DNA of 64,000 bases from Sulfitobacter sp. HGT1 (lineage in GTDB: Bacteria > Pseudomonadota > Alphaproteobacteria > Rhodobacterales > Rhodobacteraceae), in assembly GCF_013282155.1 (NCBI RefSeq), contig NZ_BLWI01000011.1:1-64000 (forward strand), written 5' to 3'. Positions within the stretch are counted from its first letter, which is position 1; the number at the start of each line of letters is the position of its first letter. Below, piece after piece: positions 43,737-53,079 of this stretch. The position numbers were made by a program, and so were the translations under genes. Below the pieces are notes generated by a model, which was not told the DNA's origin, searched no databases, and saw only the letters and a list, made by a program, of their open reading frames with translations.

Positions 43737-45353
43737 TCAGGCCTCGGCCTCCTCGTCTTCTACGTCGTCTTCTTCGACTTCGGTTGTTTCCAGTTCGGCC
43801 GGATCAACCCAACCCAGCAAGACGCGGGCCGTCATGATCAGGTGCTGCGCTTCTTCCAGCGACATGTCAAACGGTTCCAGCGTGCCATCGTCTTTGGTCC
43901 GCACGCCATCGACTGTCGTCCAGCCACCGGCCAGCTCCCAATCTGCGCATGTTGCAAAGTCTTCCAGCGTTTTTACGTCGTCTTTGGCCAACGCCTCAAT
44001 CATTTGGGGTGTCAGACCTTCGAATTCAATAAGCGTGTCATCCACGCCCAATGCACGCGCTGCGTCCAGGGCCGCGTTGTTCTGCGCTTCCAGCACATCA
44101 CGGGCACGTGCCTGCAATTCGCCAGCAGTTGCTTCGTCAACGCCGTCGATCACCAGCAATTCGTCAACTTCGACATAGGCGACTTCTTCCAGACTGGTGA
44201 ACCCTTCGGAGACCAGCAACTGGGCAAAGAATTCGTCCAGATCAAGGTTGTCCATGAACAGTTTGGTACGCAGTTCAAACTCGGCCTGACGGCGCGCGCT
44301 TTCCTGCTCTTCTGTCATGATGTCGATGGTCAAACCGGTCAGCTGCGATGCAAGGCGCACGTTTTGACCACGACGGCCAATCGCAAGGCTCAACTGCTCT
44401 TCTGGAACGACGACTTCGATCTTGCCAGCTTCCTCGTCCAGAACAACTTTGGATACTTCAGCAGGCTGAAGCGCGTTCACCAGGAATGTGGGCTGGTCTT
44501 CGTTCCACGGGATGATGTCGATCTTTTCACCCTGAAGCTCGTTTACCACGGCCTGAACACGCGAACCGCGCATACCAACGCAGGCACCAACAGGATCGAT
44601 GGAGCTGTCATGAGAGATCACAGCGATCTTGGCGCGCGAACCGGGGTCACGAGCAACGGCCTTGATTTCGATGATGCCATCATAGATTTCGGGCACTTCC
44701 ATCTTGAACAGCTCGGCCATGAATTCCGGCGCCGTACGGCTCAGGAAAATCTGCGGGCCGCGCTGCTCGCGGCGCACGTCCTTGATGTAAACGCGGATAC
44801 GGTCGTTCGGGCGATAGGATTCGCGGCCGATTTTCTCGTTGCGGCGCAGGATCGCTTCGCCAGCGCCCACATCGACGATGACGTTGCCGTATTCCTCGCG
44901 CTTGACCAGACCGTTGATGATCGTGCCGGCGCGGTCTTTGAATTCTTCGTACTGACGGTCACGTTCTGCTTCGCGGACCTTTTGCAAGATCACCTGCTTG
45001 GCGGATTGTGCTGCGATCCGGCCCATTTCGACGGGCGGAACTTCTTCGCTGAATTCCTGACCGATTTCGGGGTTGGCCATATATTGCTTGGCCTGCTCGA
45101 CGGTAAATTCAGCCTGATAGTTTTCCAGCTCGTCATCGGCCACAACGGTACGCACACGGGTGAACGTCGCGCGACCTGTCTTGCGGTCGATGGCCACGCG
45201 AATGTCCATTTCAGCGCCGTAGCGGGACTTCGCCGCACGGGCGAGCGATTCTTCCATCGCTTCGACCACCAGATTGGGGTCGATCATCTTTTCGCGGGCA
45301 ACAGCCTCGGCGGTTTGCAGCAGTTCAAGCTGGTTGGCTGATGTAATGGCCAT
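43737..45353 (-). CDS. nusA: Transcription termination/antitermination factor NusA
   Basis: A 538-residue RNA polymerase-associated factor. It has the N-terminal polymerase-binding domain, an S1 domain (GTIINGLVKREEYGNVIVDVG), two KH domains (DPVGACVGMRGSRVQAVVNEL and SLAIGRRGQNVRLASQLTG), then C-terminal helix-hairpin-helix acidic repeats and a very acidic tail rich in Glu and Asp. The start at 45353 immediately follows the rimP stop. Its place in rimP-nusA-ylxR-infB is conserved. Confidence 0.98.
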   Translation of the reverse strand: MAITSANQLELLQTAEAVAREKMIDPNLVVEAMEESLARAAKSRYGAEMDIRVAIDRKTGRATFTRVRTVVADDELENYQAEFTVEQAKQYMANPEIGQEFSEEVPPVEMGRIAAQSAKQVILQKVREAERDRQYEEFKDRAGTIINGLVKREEYGNVIVDVGAGEAILRRNEKIGRESYRPNDRIRVYIKDVRREQRGPQIFLSRTAPEFMAELFKMEVPEIYDGIIEIKAVARDPGSRAKIAVISHDSSIDPVGACVGMRGSRVQAVVNELQGEKIDIIPWNEDQPTFLVNALQPAEVSKVVLDEEAGKIEVVVPEEQLSLAIGRRGQNVRLASQLTGLTIDIMTEEQESARRQAEFELRTKLFMDNLDLDEFFAQLLVSEGFTSLEEVAYVEVDELLVIDGVDEATAGELQARARDVLEAQNNAALDAARALGVDDTLIEFEGLTPQMIEALAKDDVKTLEDFATCADWELAGGWTTVDGVRTKDDGTLEPFDMSLEEAQHLIMTARVLLGWVDPAELETTEVEEDDVEDEEAEA

Positions 45354-45932
45354 TTAGTCGTCTCCCTCGGTGGACCCTTCGGTCTCGATGTCATCGAATT
45401 TGGTTTCGTCAATTGCACCCGACGCTTTGCGCTGGCGCAGCATTTCTTTGATCAGATCGTCGGTCAGGACCAGTTTGGCATCCGTAAGCCAGTCGAACTT
45501 CAGGCCGATCGTGCCTTCTTCGACATTGATCAGCACTTCGTCGCCGTCCACCCCGGCCAGCGCACCCTTAAAGCGGCGGCGGCCATCAATCAGATCACCG
45601 GTTTCAATCTTGGCCTCATAGCCTTCGAACATGTCGAAATCCTTGAGACGTGTCAGGGGCCGGTCGATACCGGGGCTGGAAACCTCCAGCGTATATTCCT
45701 CGACGATCGGGTCTTCGACGTCCAGCACGGCACTGACGGCCTGACTTACCAATGCCAGTTCATCAACTTCGATCCCGCCATCGGGGCGGTCGGCCATAAT
45801 CTGCAACGTGGTCTGTTTTCCCGACATCAGGCGAACGCGCACCAGTTCAAACCCCAGATCCTCGATCACCGGTGTGATGATCTCGGCCATGCGGCGGTCG
45901 ATGGCGGCTTTAGCAATCAGATCGTTGTTCAT
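45354..45932 (-). CDS. rimP: Ribosome maturation factor RimP
   Basis: A 192-residue factor needed for 30S subunit assembly. It shows [17 protein letters not shown] at the N-terminus and the conserved [20 protein letters not shown] motif, followed by the Sm-like C-terminal domain. The true start is ATG 45932; an open frame runs upstream to 46094 but covers the terminator of the preceding gene and is not protein-like. Leads the nusA-infB operon. Confidence 0.96.
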   Translation of the reverse strand: MNNDLIAKAAIDRRMAEIITPVIEDLGFELVRVRLMSGKQTTLQIMADRPDGGIEVDELALVSQAVSAVLDVEDPIVEEYTLEVSSPGIDRPLTRLKDFDMFEGYEAKIETGDLIDGRRRFKGALAGVDGDEVLINVEEGTIGLKFDWLTDAKLVLTDDLIKEMLRQRKASGAIDETKFDDIETEGSTEGDD

Positions 45933-45974
45933 AGTCTCTCTTATCATCCTGCAATTTTCAGCAGGCATAAAAAA

Positions 45975-45991
45975 ACGGGCGCGCGGCCCGT
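45975..45991 (-). terminator. Rho-independent terminator of the pip-SBP operon
   Basis: ACGGGC (45975-45980) pairs with GCCCGT (45986-45991) around a five-base loop. On the minus strand it is followed by a run of seven Ts (45968-45974). It lies about 90 bases after the binding-protein stop and 43 bases before rimP, separating the two transcription units. Confidence 0.88.
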
Positions 45992-46081
45992 GTTCAAGAT
46001 CGGTGGAGCATCTGGTGTGGACCCGAATGCGCCGCTGTTGAAAGGGGATATACGCCGTGATGCCCGAAACTGCAAGCCCCG

Positions 46082-46936
46082 TTAGGCGAACCACCAGCGT
46101 TCAGCCGCGCGTAGGTTGTCCAGGGGGCGATGCTGGCCGATTCTAACAGGCATTGCCACGCTGCGCGAAACAGCATGTGTCATGGCGCGGGAAAACGGGA
46201 GTTGGGCAATGTCATCAAACCCTTGCACCAATCCGGCATCATCAAGATCGGCGGCATCTACCAGGTATTCTGCCAACGCCTGCGCCCGAACGGCATCAGA
46301 TGGAACCGAGACCAGTTCGACCGCATCGAACCATCCGGCAGTGTTCCCCTTGTAGTGATCCGCCACGCGTTCGGCCAAAACCTGCTGACCGGGGGTGAAT
46401 TTTTTCAGACGGTACAACCCTGTACCGATCCCTTGATCAGCGGCATGCAGGGGCCGGATAAAATGATCAGGCCCCGCCAGCGTAAAAGGCAGGTCCATCG
46501 CAGGGGCATCAAGGGCAATACAAATCTGATGGTCGTTCAAAACCTCGACCCGCCCGTTCAGTTGCAAAGACCCGGCAACATCGCGCGCCGTCATTGGCTG
46601 ACCGTCATGAAACGCCACATCCTGACGCAGATCAAACATCCAGACCCGGCCATCATCAGACCCTTGCCATCCGGTCGCCAATTCACCGCGCAAGGTGCCA
46701 TCGGCGGCAACTTCGGTCAGGGTGTCGAAAATCAGCCCCTGGCGCGCGACCTTCATGAACAGACCATCGCCCTTGGCCCAACTGTCGCTGCGTGATGCGC
46801 CCGAAAGCGCCATCCGCAAACGCCCGCCTTGCTGTGGCATCGCAGCAGCAGACACACCAGTCGCCGCCAGCAACGCGGCGGCAGCACCCGTGGCAAACAA
46901 CGCACGGCGATCCATCAAGGAACGGGTTTTGGTCAT
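46082..46936 (-). CDS. Short peptide/nickel-type ABC substrate-binding protein
   Basis: A 284-residue secreted protein of the SBP_bac_5 group. A Tat-type signal ([10 protein letters not shown] then an alanine-rich run) is followed by the lobe-I features [22 protein letters not shown] and [22 protein letters not shown]. Normal members are ~500 residues; this one stops after the first half of the fold, with no frame continuing it. It starts inside the pip stop (ATGA). It may be a genuine half-size version, since it ends just before a good terminator. No permease or ATPase genes are adjacent. Confidence 0.8.
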   Translation of the reverse strand: MTKTRSLMDRRALFATGAAAALLAATGVSAAAMPQQGGRLRMALSGASRSDSWAKGDGLFMKVARQGLIFDTLTEVAADGTLRGELATGWQGSDDGRVWMFDLRQDVAFHDGQPMTARDVAGSLQLNGRVEVLNDHQICIALDAPAMDLPFTLAGPDHFIRPLHAADQGIGTGLYRLKKFTPGQQVLAERVADHYKGNTAGWFDAVELVSVPSDAVRAQALAEYLVDAADLDDAGLVQGFDDIAQLPFSRAMTHAVSRSVAMPVRIGQHRPLDNLRAAERWWFA

Positions 46937-47904
46937 TGGGCGGCAATCCTGTCCATCGTGCGCACCAATTCTGCACTGATTCCGGGCTCAGACAAGGCAT
47001 GACCCGCATTGCGCACCATCTTCAGCTCCACATTCGGCCAGGCTTGGGCCAGATTATAGGCGCTTGTGGGGGGGCAAATCATATCATAGCGGCCTTGGAC
47101 GATAACGCCGGGAATATGGGCAATGCGCGGCACATGCGCAAGGATTTGGCCGTCAAATTCCAGAAAGCCCGCATGCGTGAAATAGTGATTCTCGAGCCGC
47201 GAGAAGGTGCGTGAATATTCCCCCGGCCCCTCGTGACCGCCGCCCGACGAATGGATCGACGCCAGCGCATTTTCCCATGCGGCCCATGCCTTGCCGTATT
47301 TGATCTCGGTCTGCATATCGCCGCAGAAAAGCCGCCGGTGATAGGCCGCAATCAGATCATCGCGTTCGTCTTCGGGGATCAGGTTCACAAAACGCACCCA
47401 TAAATCCGGCCAGAATTTTCCCGCACCGCCACCGTAAAACCAGTCCAGTTCGGCTTGGGTCATCATAAACACACCGCGCAAAACGATGTTACGCACGCGA
47501 TCGGGATGGGTCTGGGCATAAATCAACGCAAGCGTAGCACCCCAGCTGCCGCCAAAGGCGATCCATTTGTCGATGCCCAACGCTGCCCGGATACGTTCAA
47601 TATCGGCTACCAGATCCCAAGTGGTGTTATTGGTCACCGAGGCAAAGGGCTTTGACCGCCCACAGCCGCGCTGGTCAAACAGAATCACATGGTATTTTTC
47701 AGGGTCGAAATAGCGCCGCATCGACGGGCTGCACCCGCCTCCGGGCCCGCCATGCAAAACGACAACAGGTATCCCGTTGGGGTTTCCGCATTGTTCGAAA
47801 TACACGGTATGACCATCGCCCACGTCCATCATCCGCTGATCAAATGGATCAACGGGCGGATAAAGATATTGAACTGCGTGCTTTTGGTCCGGGATTTTGT
47901 CCAT
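46933..47904 (-). CDS. pip: Prolyl aminopeptidase (proline iminopeptidase)
   Basis: A 323-residue alpha/beta hydrolase that removes N-terminal proline from peptides. The oxyanion HGGPGGGCSPSMRRYFDP and DQRGCGRS motifs, with the nucleophile in FGGSWGATLAL, are diagnostic of the S33 family; Asp and His lie in QGRYDMICPP and NAGHALSEPG. Its stop overlaps the downstream binding-protein start by four bases, hinting that peptide capture and proline-peptide cleavage may be linked. Divergent from ubiG, 48 bases away. Confidence 0.94.
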   Translation of the reverse strand: MDKIPDQKHAVQYLYPPVDPFDQRMMDVGDGHTVYFEQCGNPNGIPVVVLHGGPGGGCSPSMRRYFDPEKYHVILFDQRGCGRSKPFASVTNNTTWDLVADIERIRAALGIDKWIAFGGSWGATLALIYAQTHPDRVRNIVLRGVFMMTQAELDWFYGGGAGKFWPDLWVRFVNLIPEDERDDLIAAYHRRLFCGDMQTEIKYGKAWAAWENALASIHSSGGGHEGPGEYSRTFSRLENHYFTHAGFLEFDGQILAHVPRIAHIPGVIVQGRYDMICPPTSAYNLAQAWPNVELKMVRNAGHALSEPGISAELVRTMDRIAAQ

Positions 47905-47952
47905 TACAGGCCTATATAGTCTTTGGACCTAAAAGAGCACAGAGAGATCAGA

Positions 47953-48699
47953 ATGCAAGCGCCACTAAGCACCGTTGACCCCGCCGAGATTGAAAAGTTT
48001 CAGGCCATGGCCGCCGAATGGTGGGACGAGAATGGCAAATTCAAGCCGCTCCATATGCTGAACCCCTGCCGGTTGGAGTATATCACTAACCAGATTGCAG
48101 GCGAATTTGACCGTGACCTGAAAGCCCCCCTGCCGTTCAAGGGGCTGCGCATCCTTGATATAGGCTGCGGTGGCGGGTTGCTGTCCGAACCGATGGCGCG
48201 TCTGGGGGCCGATGTCGTCGGTGCAGATGCCGCTGCGGGTAACATTCCCGTCGCGCAGCTTCATGCCGAACAATCCGGCCTGACCATCGACTATCGCCAC
48301 ACCACAGCCGAAGCACTGGCCGAAGCAGGCGAGCAATTCGATGTCGTTGTGAACATGGAAGTGGTTGAACATGTTGCCTCCCCCATTGATTATCTGACCG
48401 CCTGCCGCCAGTTGCTGAAACCCGGTGGTTTGCACATCTGTTCGACCCTAAACCGCAATCCAAAGTCATTTATGATGGCGATTATTGGCGCTGAACACAT
48501 CATGCGCTGGCTGCCAAAGGGCACCCATGAATGGTCAAAATTCATCACACCGGATGAATTGTTTGACCTGCTGCGCAACGCGGGGCTTACGCCGGTTGAT
48601 CGCAAGGGTTTTGTGTTTAATCCGATCCTGTGGTCCTGGAGCCTGTCTGATCGCGACCTGAGCGTGAACTATGTAACCGCAAGCACCAAGCCTGCGTAA
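47953..48699 (+). CDS. ubiG: Ubiquinone biosynthesis O-methyltransferase UbiG
   Basis: A 248-residue SAM-dependent enzyme catalysing both O-methylations in ubiquinone synthesis. The SAM motif reads [24 protein letters not shown], and the family features [25 protein letters not shown] and [16 protein letters not shown] are all present. The start is ATG 47953; the longer frame from 47923 has no support. Convergent with the downstream marR gene. Confidence 0.96.
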   Translation: MQAPLSTVDPAEIEKFQAMAAEWWDENGKFKPLHMLNPCRLEYITNQIAGEFDRDLKAPLPFKGLRILDIGCGGGLLSEPMARLGADVVGADAAAGNIPVAQLHAEQSGLTIDYRHTTAEALAEAGEQFDVVVNMEVVEHVASPIDYLTACRQLLKPGGLHICSTLNRNPKSFMMAIIGAEHIMRWLPKGTHEWSKFITPDELFDLLRNAGLTPVDRKGFVFNPILWSWSLSDRDLSVNYVTASTKPA

Positions 48700-48708
48700 G
48701 GTCTTGCG

Positions 48709-49146
48709 CTAGTCCTCGGAATGCCTGCGCAACGCGCGCAGGGTTTCGAGGGTCGCACGCACCTGATCTTCGCCCAATTCATCGGCAACATTGTTAATCA
48801 GTGGCGTAATCGAACGTATCGCGTCATCGCGGGCATTTCGACCGGCGGGGCTGATTGCCACCATCTTGCGGCGTGCGTCATCCCAATCGGGGCGGATGTG
48901 AACATAGCCCGCCCAAAGCAGCTTGTTCAGGGTGTTGGTCATGGCACCACGTGTAACATTGAACGTCTCGGCCAGCTGCGCGGGTGTCTTTTCACCCTCG
49001 TGCCAGGCCAGATTATTCAGCACCGAAAAATGCGAAATTTCCATGCCTTTGGGCAGCACCCGCGTCAAACGGTTGCGCATCTTTTGATCAGCAGACAGCA
49101 ATTCGCTGATCAACGTAATCGCGAGTGAGTTTCGGTTTTCCATCAT
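48709..49146 (-). CDS. MarR family transcriptional regulator
   Basis: A 145-residue winged-helix protein. The helix-turn-helix reads TPAQLAETFNVTRGAMTNTLNKLLWAGYV and the wing PDWDDARRKMVAISPAG, both MarR-like. Two adjacent ATGs exist (49146 and 49143). It starts seven bases after the nitrilase stop, as the last gene of grxC-nitrilase-marR. What it controls cannot be read from this sequence; I saw no palindrome as clear as that of the first MarR gene. Confidence 0.88.
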   Translation of the reverse strand: MMENRNSLAITLISELLSADQKMRNRLTRVLPKGMEISHFSVLNNLAWHEGEKTPAQLAETFNVTRGAMTNTLNKLLWAGYVHIRPDWDDARRKMVAISPAGRNARDDAIRSITPLINNVADELGEDQVRATLETLRALRRHSED

Positions 49147-49153
49147 AACTTGG

Positions 49154-49984
49154 TCAAGGTGCCTGAAATTCACGGCGGTTGGCAAGGCTTGGAACGCGGC
49201 GGCGCGCATCTGCAAGGCGGTTCATGTCCATCTCGAACGGATATACGCCGGGGGCCTCTCCCGCATCCAGGATCACCTCGCCCCAAGGCGCAACCGCCAG
49301 CGAATGGCCGTATGTGAACCGCGTTTTGTTGGTTTCGCTAAGATGTTCGCCCGTTTGCGCGGGGGCCAAAACAAAACATCCTGTTTCAATTGCCCGCGCC
49401 CGCAGCAACGTATGCCAATGTGCCGCACCGGTAACCGGCGAAAACGCGGCAGGCATCGTCAGAATATCAGCACCCGCATGCGCCAATGCCTGATAAAGCA
49501 ACGGAAACCGCATATCATAACAAATGCTCATCCCCACTTTGCCAAAACCGGTATCAGCCACGACCGCCTTGTCACCCGGACGGTAGCCGGCTGATTCGCG
49601 GTAGCTTTCGGTGGCATCGATATCGACGTCGAACATGTGGATCTTGTCATAGCGGGCGACGATCTGGCCATTGGGGTCGACCATGAACGATCTGTTGGCA
49701 AATCGCCCGTCCGCATCGTCCGTCTTTAGCCCCAGCGAACCGATCAGCAGCCAGATCCCCTTGTCCCGCGCCACATCGCGCAGGGCAGCAAGGGTGATAT
49801 CTTCCGCCTCGTGTGTCAGCACCGTGCGCTGGTGGTCACGGCTGGTCGACACACAATTCGTAACTTCGGGCGTCAGCACAAATTGCGCGCCCTGGTCCGC
49901 GGCATCCCGCACCATTTCAAACGTACCCGCCAGATTGCGGGCCGGATCATCCGTGACGTTAAGTTGAACCAGGGCTGCTTTCAT
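49154..49984 (-). CDS. Carbon-nitrogen hydrolase (Nit2/omega-amidase-like)
   Basis: A 276-residue nitrilase-superfamily amidase. The Glu-Lys-Cys triad is visible: Glu in FVLTPEVTNC, Lys in YDKIHMFDVD and Cys in GMSICYDMRFP. The pattern matches the Nit branch that hydrolyses deaminated glutathione or omega-amides, consistent with its position one base into the glutaredoxin stop (TGATG). Glutathione repair is therefore the best guess. An in-frame GTG at 49987 is the alternative start. Confidence 0.9.
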   Translation of the reverse strand: MKAALVQLNVTDDPARNLAGTFEMVRDAADQGAQFVLTPEVTNCVSTSRDHQRTVLTHEAEDITLAALRDVARDKGIWLLIGSLGLKTDDADGRFANRSFMVDPNGQIVARYDKIHMFDVDIDATESYRESAGYRPGDKAVVADTGFGKVGMSICYDMRFPLLYQALAHAGADILTMPAAFSPVTGAAHWHTLLRARAIETGCFVLAPAQTGEHLSETNKTRFTYGHSLAVAPWGEVILDAGEAPGVYPFEMDMNRLADARRRVPSLANRREFQAP

Positions 49985-50241
49985 CACGCTGCCAACAAGG
50001 CATCCAGCTTGCCCGCGCGTTCCAGCGCATACAGGTCATCACAACCGCCCACATGGATATCGCCAATGAAAATCTGCGGCACCGTGCGACCACCATTGGC
50101 GCGTTTGATCATTTCGGCCTTCCGCTCGGGGTGCGCCAGAACATCAACCTCGGCAAAGCTCACGCCTTTTTCATTCAGCAACCGCTTGGCCGCGTGGCAA
50201 AATCCGCAAAGCGGCGAGGTGTAAATCTCAACGGGTTTCAT
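49984..50241 (-). CDS. grxC: Glutaredoxin 3
   Basis: An 85-residue glutathione-dependent disulfide reductase. The active site reads SPLCGFCHAAK instead of the more usual CPYC, and the glutathione-binding TVPQIFIGDIHVGGCDDL motif is intact. It lies 37 bases after comF and is translationally coupled to the nitrilase gene. CGFC occurs in other alphaproteobacterial Grx proteins, so it is probably functional. Confidence 0.94.
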   Translation of the reverse strand: MKPVEIYTSPLCGFCHAAKRLLNEKGVSFAEVDVLAHPERKAEMIKRANGGRTVPQIFIGDIHVGGCDDLYALERAGKLDALLAA

Positions 50242-50278
50242 GGCTGTGTCCTTTTCAGCAAATCAGTTGAACACAGAC

Positions 50279-51007
50279 TTAGGTGTCTTTGGCCACTCTT
50301 GCCAGTGTAACAACGCGTATCGGACCTGCACCAGCATCAATACAGGCGCGCGCCGCTGCAAATAGAGTCGCACCGGAGGTCATCACATCGTCAACGATCA
50401 AGACCGGTCGGCCCAGCATAAGGTGCTGCCGCTTTGGATGGGCGCAAATCGCGTCCTGTAGGATTTCAAACCTTTCGATCCGGCTTTTGCCATCCAGCGA
50501 TGCGGTTTTACGGACGCGTCTTAGCAGATCAGGGCACCACGCCAGCCCCGTTTCCCGCGCCAATGCCCGCCCCAGCAACGCCGACTGGTTATACCGCCGT
50601 TTGACCAAACGCTGCCAATGCAACGGAACCGGCGCGACAAGCGTTTCGGCTGGCAATTGTCCGCGAAACGCGCGGGCCATCCAAAGAGCAGCGGGTTTTG
50701 CGATTTCCTGCCGGTCGCCATGTTTCAGCGCCAGCACCATCTTGCGACCCGTATCGGCATATAAAAACGCCGACCTGCCCTGCACCCATGGCGGCGGATG
50801 GGCAAGGCACCCGTCGCAGTGCGAAACCTCGCCTTCGCTGCCACCGGGCAGTGGAATGCCGCAGCTGTCACAGACCACGCCGCCAATAAACGCCGTATCG
50901 CGCCAACACGGGCCGCACAGGCCTGCGTGCCGGTCAACCGCCCCGCCACAACTCAGGCAGGCGGGCGGATAAATTAGACCAACAGTGGTTTGTATCTGGG
51001 CCAGCAT
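50279..51007 (-). CDS. ComF family phosphoribosyltransferase-like protein
   Basis: A 242-residue ComF-type protein implicated in DNA uptake and recycling. The N-terminal zinc region has cysteine pairs in CLSCGGAVDRHAGLCGPC and CDSCGIPL...HCDGC, and the C-terminal PRTase loop reads VLIVDDVMTSGATL. The start at 51007 lies only 18 bases from the start of the divergent methyltransferase gene. First gene of comF-grxC-nitrilase-marR. Confidence 0.9.
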   Translation of the reverse strand: MLAQIQTTVGLIYPPACLSCGGAVDRHAGLCGPCWRDTAFIGGVVCDSCGIPLPGGSEGEVSHCDGCLAHPPPWVQGRSAFLYADTGRKMVLALKHGDRQEIAKPAALWMARAFRGQLPAETLVAPVPLHWQRLVKRRYNQSALLGRALARETGLAWCPDLLRRVRKTASLDGKSRIERFEILQDAICAHPKRQHLMLGRPVLIVDDVMTSGATLFAAARACIDAGAGPIRVVTLARVAKDT

Positions 51008-51025
51008 CACCGTATTATTCCTTGC

Positions 51026-51844
51026 ATGAACGCACAAAATATCCTCACGGACATCACCGCCCTGTCCCGCAGCCGAAGCCGCGCCAGCGATGACGGGCTG
51101 TTCTTGCATCGCGCAGCCTTGGACGAGGTCGATGATCGGCTAAGCTTGGTTAACAGGACGTTTACCAAACCGGCCATTGTCACCGGATTTCCGCAGGTCT
51201 GGGGCGATCTTTATCCCCAAGCGCCGGTTGTGCCGGATACCGACACGTTGGCGCTGGATCAAAAGGCGCATGATCTGGTGGTTCATGCGATGAGCCTGCA
51301 TTGGGCCAATGACCCTGTGGGCCAGATCATCCAATCCCGTCGCGCGCTTGAACCTGACGGGTTGTTTCTGTCGGTCAGTTTCGGCGGGCAAACCCTGAAC
51401 GAACTGCGCGCCTGTCTGGCCCAGGCCGAGGCACAGATCACCGGCGGCCTGTCGCCCCGCGTGGCCCCGATGGCCGAACTGCGCGACATCGGCGGCTTGT
51501 TGCAGCGGGCCGACCTTGCCCTGCCTGTCGCTGATTCTGTGACGCTCAAGACCGAATACACCGACATCTGGCACCTGATGCGCGACTTGCGGGCGATGGG
51601 TGAAACCAACGCAATGCAGTCACGCCTGCGCCGCCCCACGCGCCGCGCGGTGTTCCAATCAGCAGCACAGCTCTACCAAGACAACTTTGGCACTGAAACA
51701 GGGCGCATTTCAGCGACCTTTGAAATGGTCTTTTTGGCGGGGTGGGCCCCTGCGGATAGCCAGCCAAAACCCTTGCGCCCCGGATCAGCGCAACAGCGGC
51801 TGGCAGATGCGCTTGCCACCAATGAAACCCCGCTGAACGATTGA
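51026..51844 (+). CDS. BioC/NDUFAF5-like methyltransferase-fold protein
   Basis: A 272-residue class I methyltransferase-fold protein. The N-terminal SRSRASDDGLFLHRAALDEVDDRL resembles mitochondrial NDUFAF5 homologues. Motif I is degenerate, with no GxGxG loop, while DLVVHAMSLHWANDPVGQI is the strongest family feature. In mitochondria NDUFAF5 hydroxylates a complex I subunit; a similar role in NADH dehydrogenase assembly is possible here. The start ATG 51026 has no clear ribosome site. Fifty-three bases upstream of hemH. Confidence 0.8.
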   Translation: MNAQNILTDITALSRSRSRASDDGLFLHRAALDEVDDRLSLVNRTFTKPAIVTGFPQVWGDLYPQAPVVPDTDTLALDQKAHDLVVHAMSLHWANDPVGQIIQSRRALEPDGLFLSVSFGGQTLNELRACLAQAEAQITGGLSPRVAPMAELRDIGGLLQRADLALPVADSVTLKTEYTDIWHLMRDLRAMGETNAMQSRLRRPTRRAVFQSAAQLYQDNFGTETGRISATFEMVFLAGWAPADSQPKPLRPGSAQQRLADALATNETPLND

Positions 51845-51897
51845 CGTAACAGACAAACCGTCTATCTCACCGCTATTCACGTAAAAAGGATATCCTG

Positions 51898-52944
51898 ATG
51901 ACCAAGTCTTGCCCAGTCCATGCCCAACCGGATCACCCCATGATCCCGACACCCAAGGTGGGCATTCTACTGGCCAACCTAGGCACGCCGGATAACTATG
52001 ATTACTGGTCAATGCGCCGTTATCTGGGTGAATTTCTGTCGGATCGTCGCGTTATCGACTACAGCCCGTGGCTGTGGCAGCCGCTGCTGCAGCTGATCAT
52101 TTTGACCAAACGCCCCTTTACCAGCGGCGCTGCGTACAAGTCGATCTGGAACGAGAAAGACGGCGAAAGCCCATTGATGACGATCACAAAAGCCCAAACT
52201 GCCAAGATCAAAGAGACGATGCAGGCGCGGTATGGTGACGCAGTGATGGTCGATTTCTGTATGCGTTATGGCAACCCGTCGACCAAATCCAAGGTCGAGG
52301 CACTGGTCGAGGCAGGCTGTCAAAAGATCCTGTTTTTCCCGCTGTACCCGCATTACGCCGGGGCCACGTCGGCCACCGCAAATGATGCGTTTTTTGCGGC
52401 CTTGGCCAAGGAAAAATGGCAACCGGCGGCCCGCACGGTTCAGCCCTATTTCGATCGTCCCGATTATATCGACGCCTTGGCGACCTCGATCGAAAACGCC
52501 TATGCGAAGATGGAAACCAAGCCGGACAAACTGCTGTGTTCGTACCACGGTGTGCCGCAGCGCTATCTGATGGAGGGCGACCCCTATCACTGCCAGTGCC
52601 AGAAAACGACGCGCTTGCTTAAGGAACGGTTGGGCTGGGACGACACCCAGATCATGACCACCTTCCAGTCGAAATTCGGCCCCGAAGAGTGGTTGCAGCC
52701 CTATACCGTGGAAGAAGTCGCGCGTCAGGCCGAAGCAGGCAATAAAAAGATCGCCGTCTGCGCGCCTGCGTTTTCAGCGGATTGCATCGAAACGCTCGAA
52801 GAGATCAACGAAGAGATCAAGGAAAGCTTTGAACATGCGGGCGGTGAGGAATTTCACTATATCCCCTGCCTGAACGACGACGACATGCACATCAAAGCGC
52901 TGTCTAACGTGATCGAAGAAAACCTGCAGGGGTGGATCGACTAG
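51898..52944 (+). CDS. hemH: Ferrochelatase
   Basis: A 348-residue enzyme inserting iron into protoporphyrin IX to make haem. It has VGILLANLGTPDNYDYWSMRRYL at the start, FFPLYPHYAGATSATANDAFF, the catalytic His region CSYHGVPQRYLMEGDPYHCQC and FQSKFGPEEWLQPYT, all characteristic. It ends with the conserved acidic EEINEEIKESFEHAGGEEFHYIPCLND stretch. A strong bidirectional terminator follows 88 bases later. Confidence 0.97.
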   Translation: MTKSCPVHAQPDHPMIPTPKVGILLANLGTPDNYDYWSMRRYLGEFLSDRRVIDYSPWLWQPLLQLIILTKRPFTSGAAYKSIWNEKDGESPLMTITKAQTAKIKETMQARYGDAVMVDFCMRYGNPSTKSKVEALVEAGCQKILFFPLYPHYAGATSATANDAFFAALAKEKWQPAARTVQPYFDRPDYIDALATSIENAYAKMETKPDKLLCSYHGVPQRYLMEGDPYHCQCQKTTRLLKERLGWDDTQIMTTFQSKFGPEEWLQPYTVEEVARQAEAGNKKIAVCAPAFSADCIETLEEINEEIKESFEHAGGEEFHYIPCLNDDDMHIKALSNVIEENLQGWID

Positions 52945-53032
52945 GCCAGTTTGCCTGATCCTCAAGCTTTTGCCCGCTTACGCATTCAGGCGGGCATAGC
53001 TTTGGGTCTTTTCTTTGGAAAAAAGACATAAA

Positions 53033-53059
53033 AAAAGGCGGTGCAGAACACCGCCTTTT
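53033..53059. terminator. Bidirectional terminator between hemH and a small gene
   Basis: AAAAGGCGGTG (53033-53043) pairs perfectly with CACCGCCTTTT (53049-53059) around a five-base loop. A/T tracts at both ends let it act on hemH (plus) and on the small membrane-protein gene (minus), whose stop is at 53080. Confidence 0.93.
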
Positions 53060-53079
53060 ATTCGTGTCACGTGACTGAA

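Noticed and set aside
43653..45341. Plus-strand frame of 562 codons opposite nusA and ylxR
   Set aside because: Same cause: stop-poor complement of GC-rich coding DNA. It mirrors nusA exactly and shows no domain.
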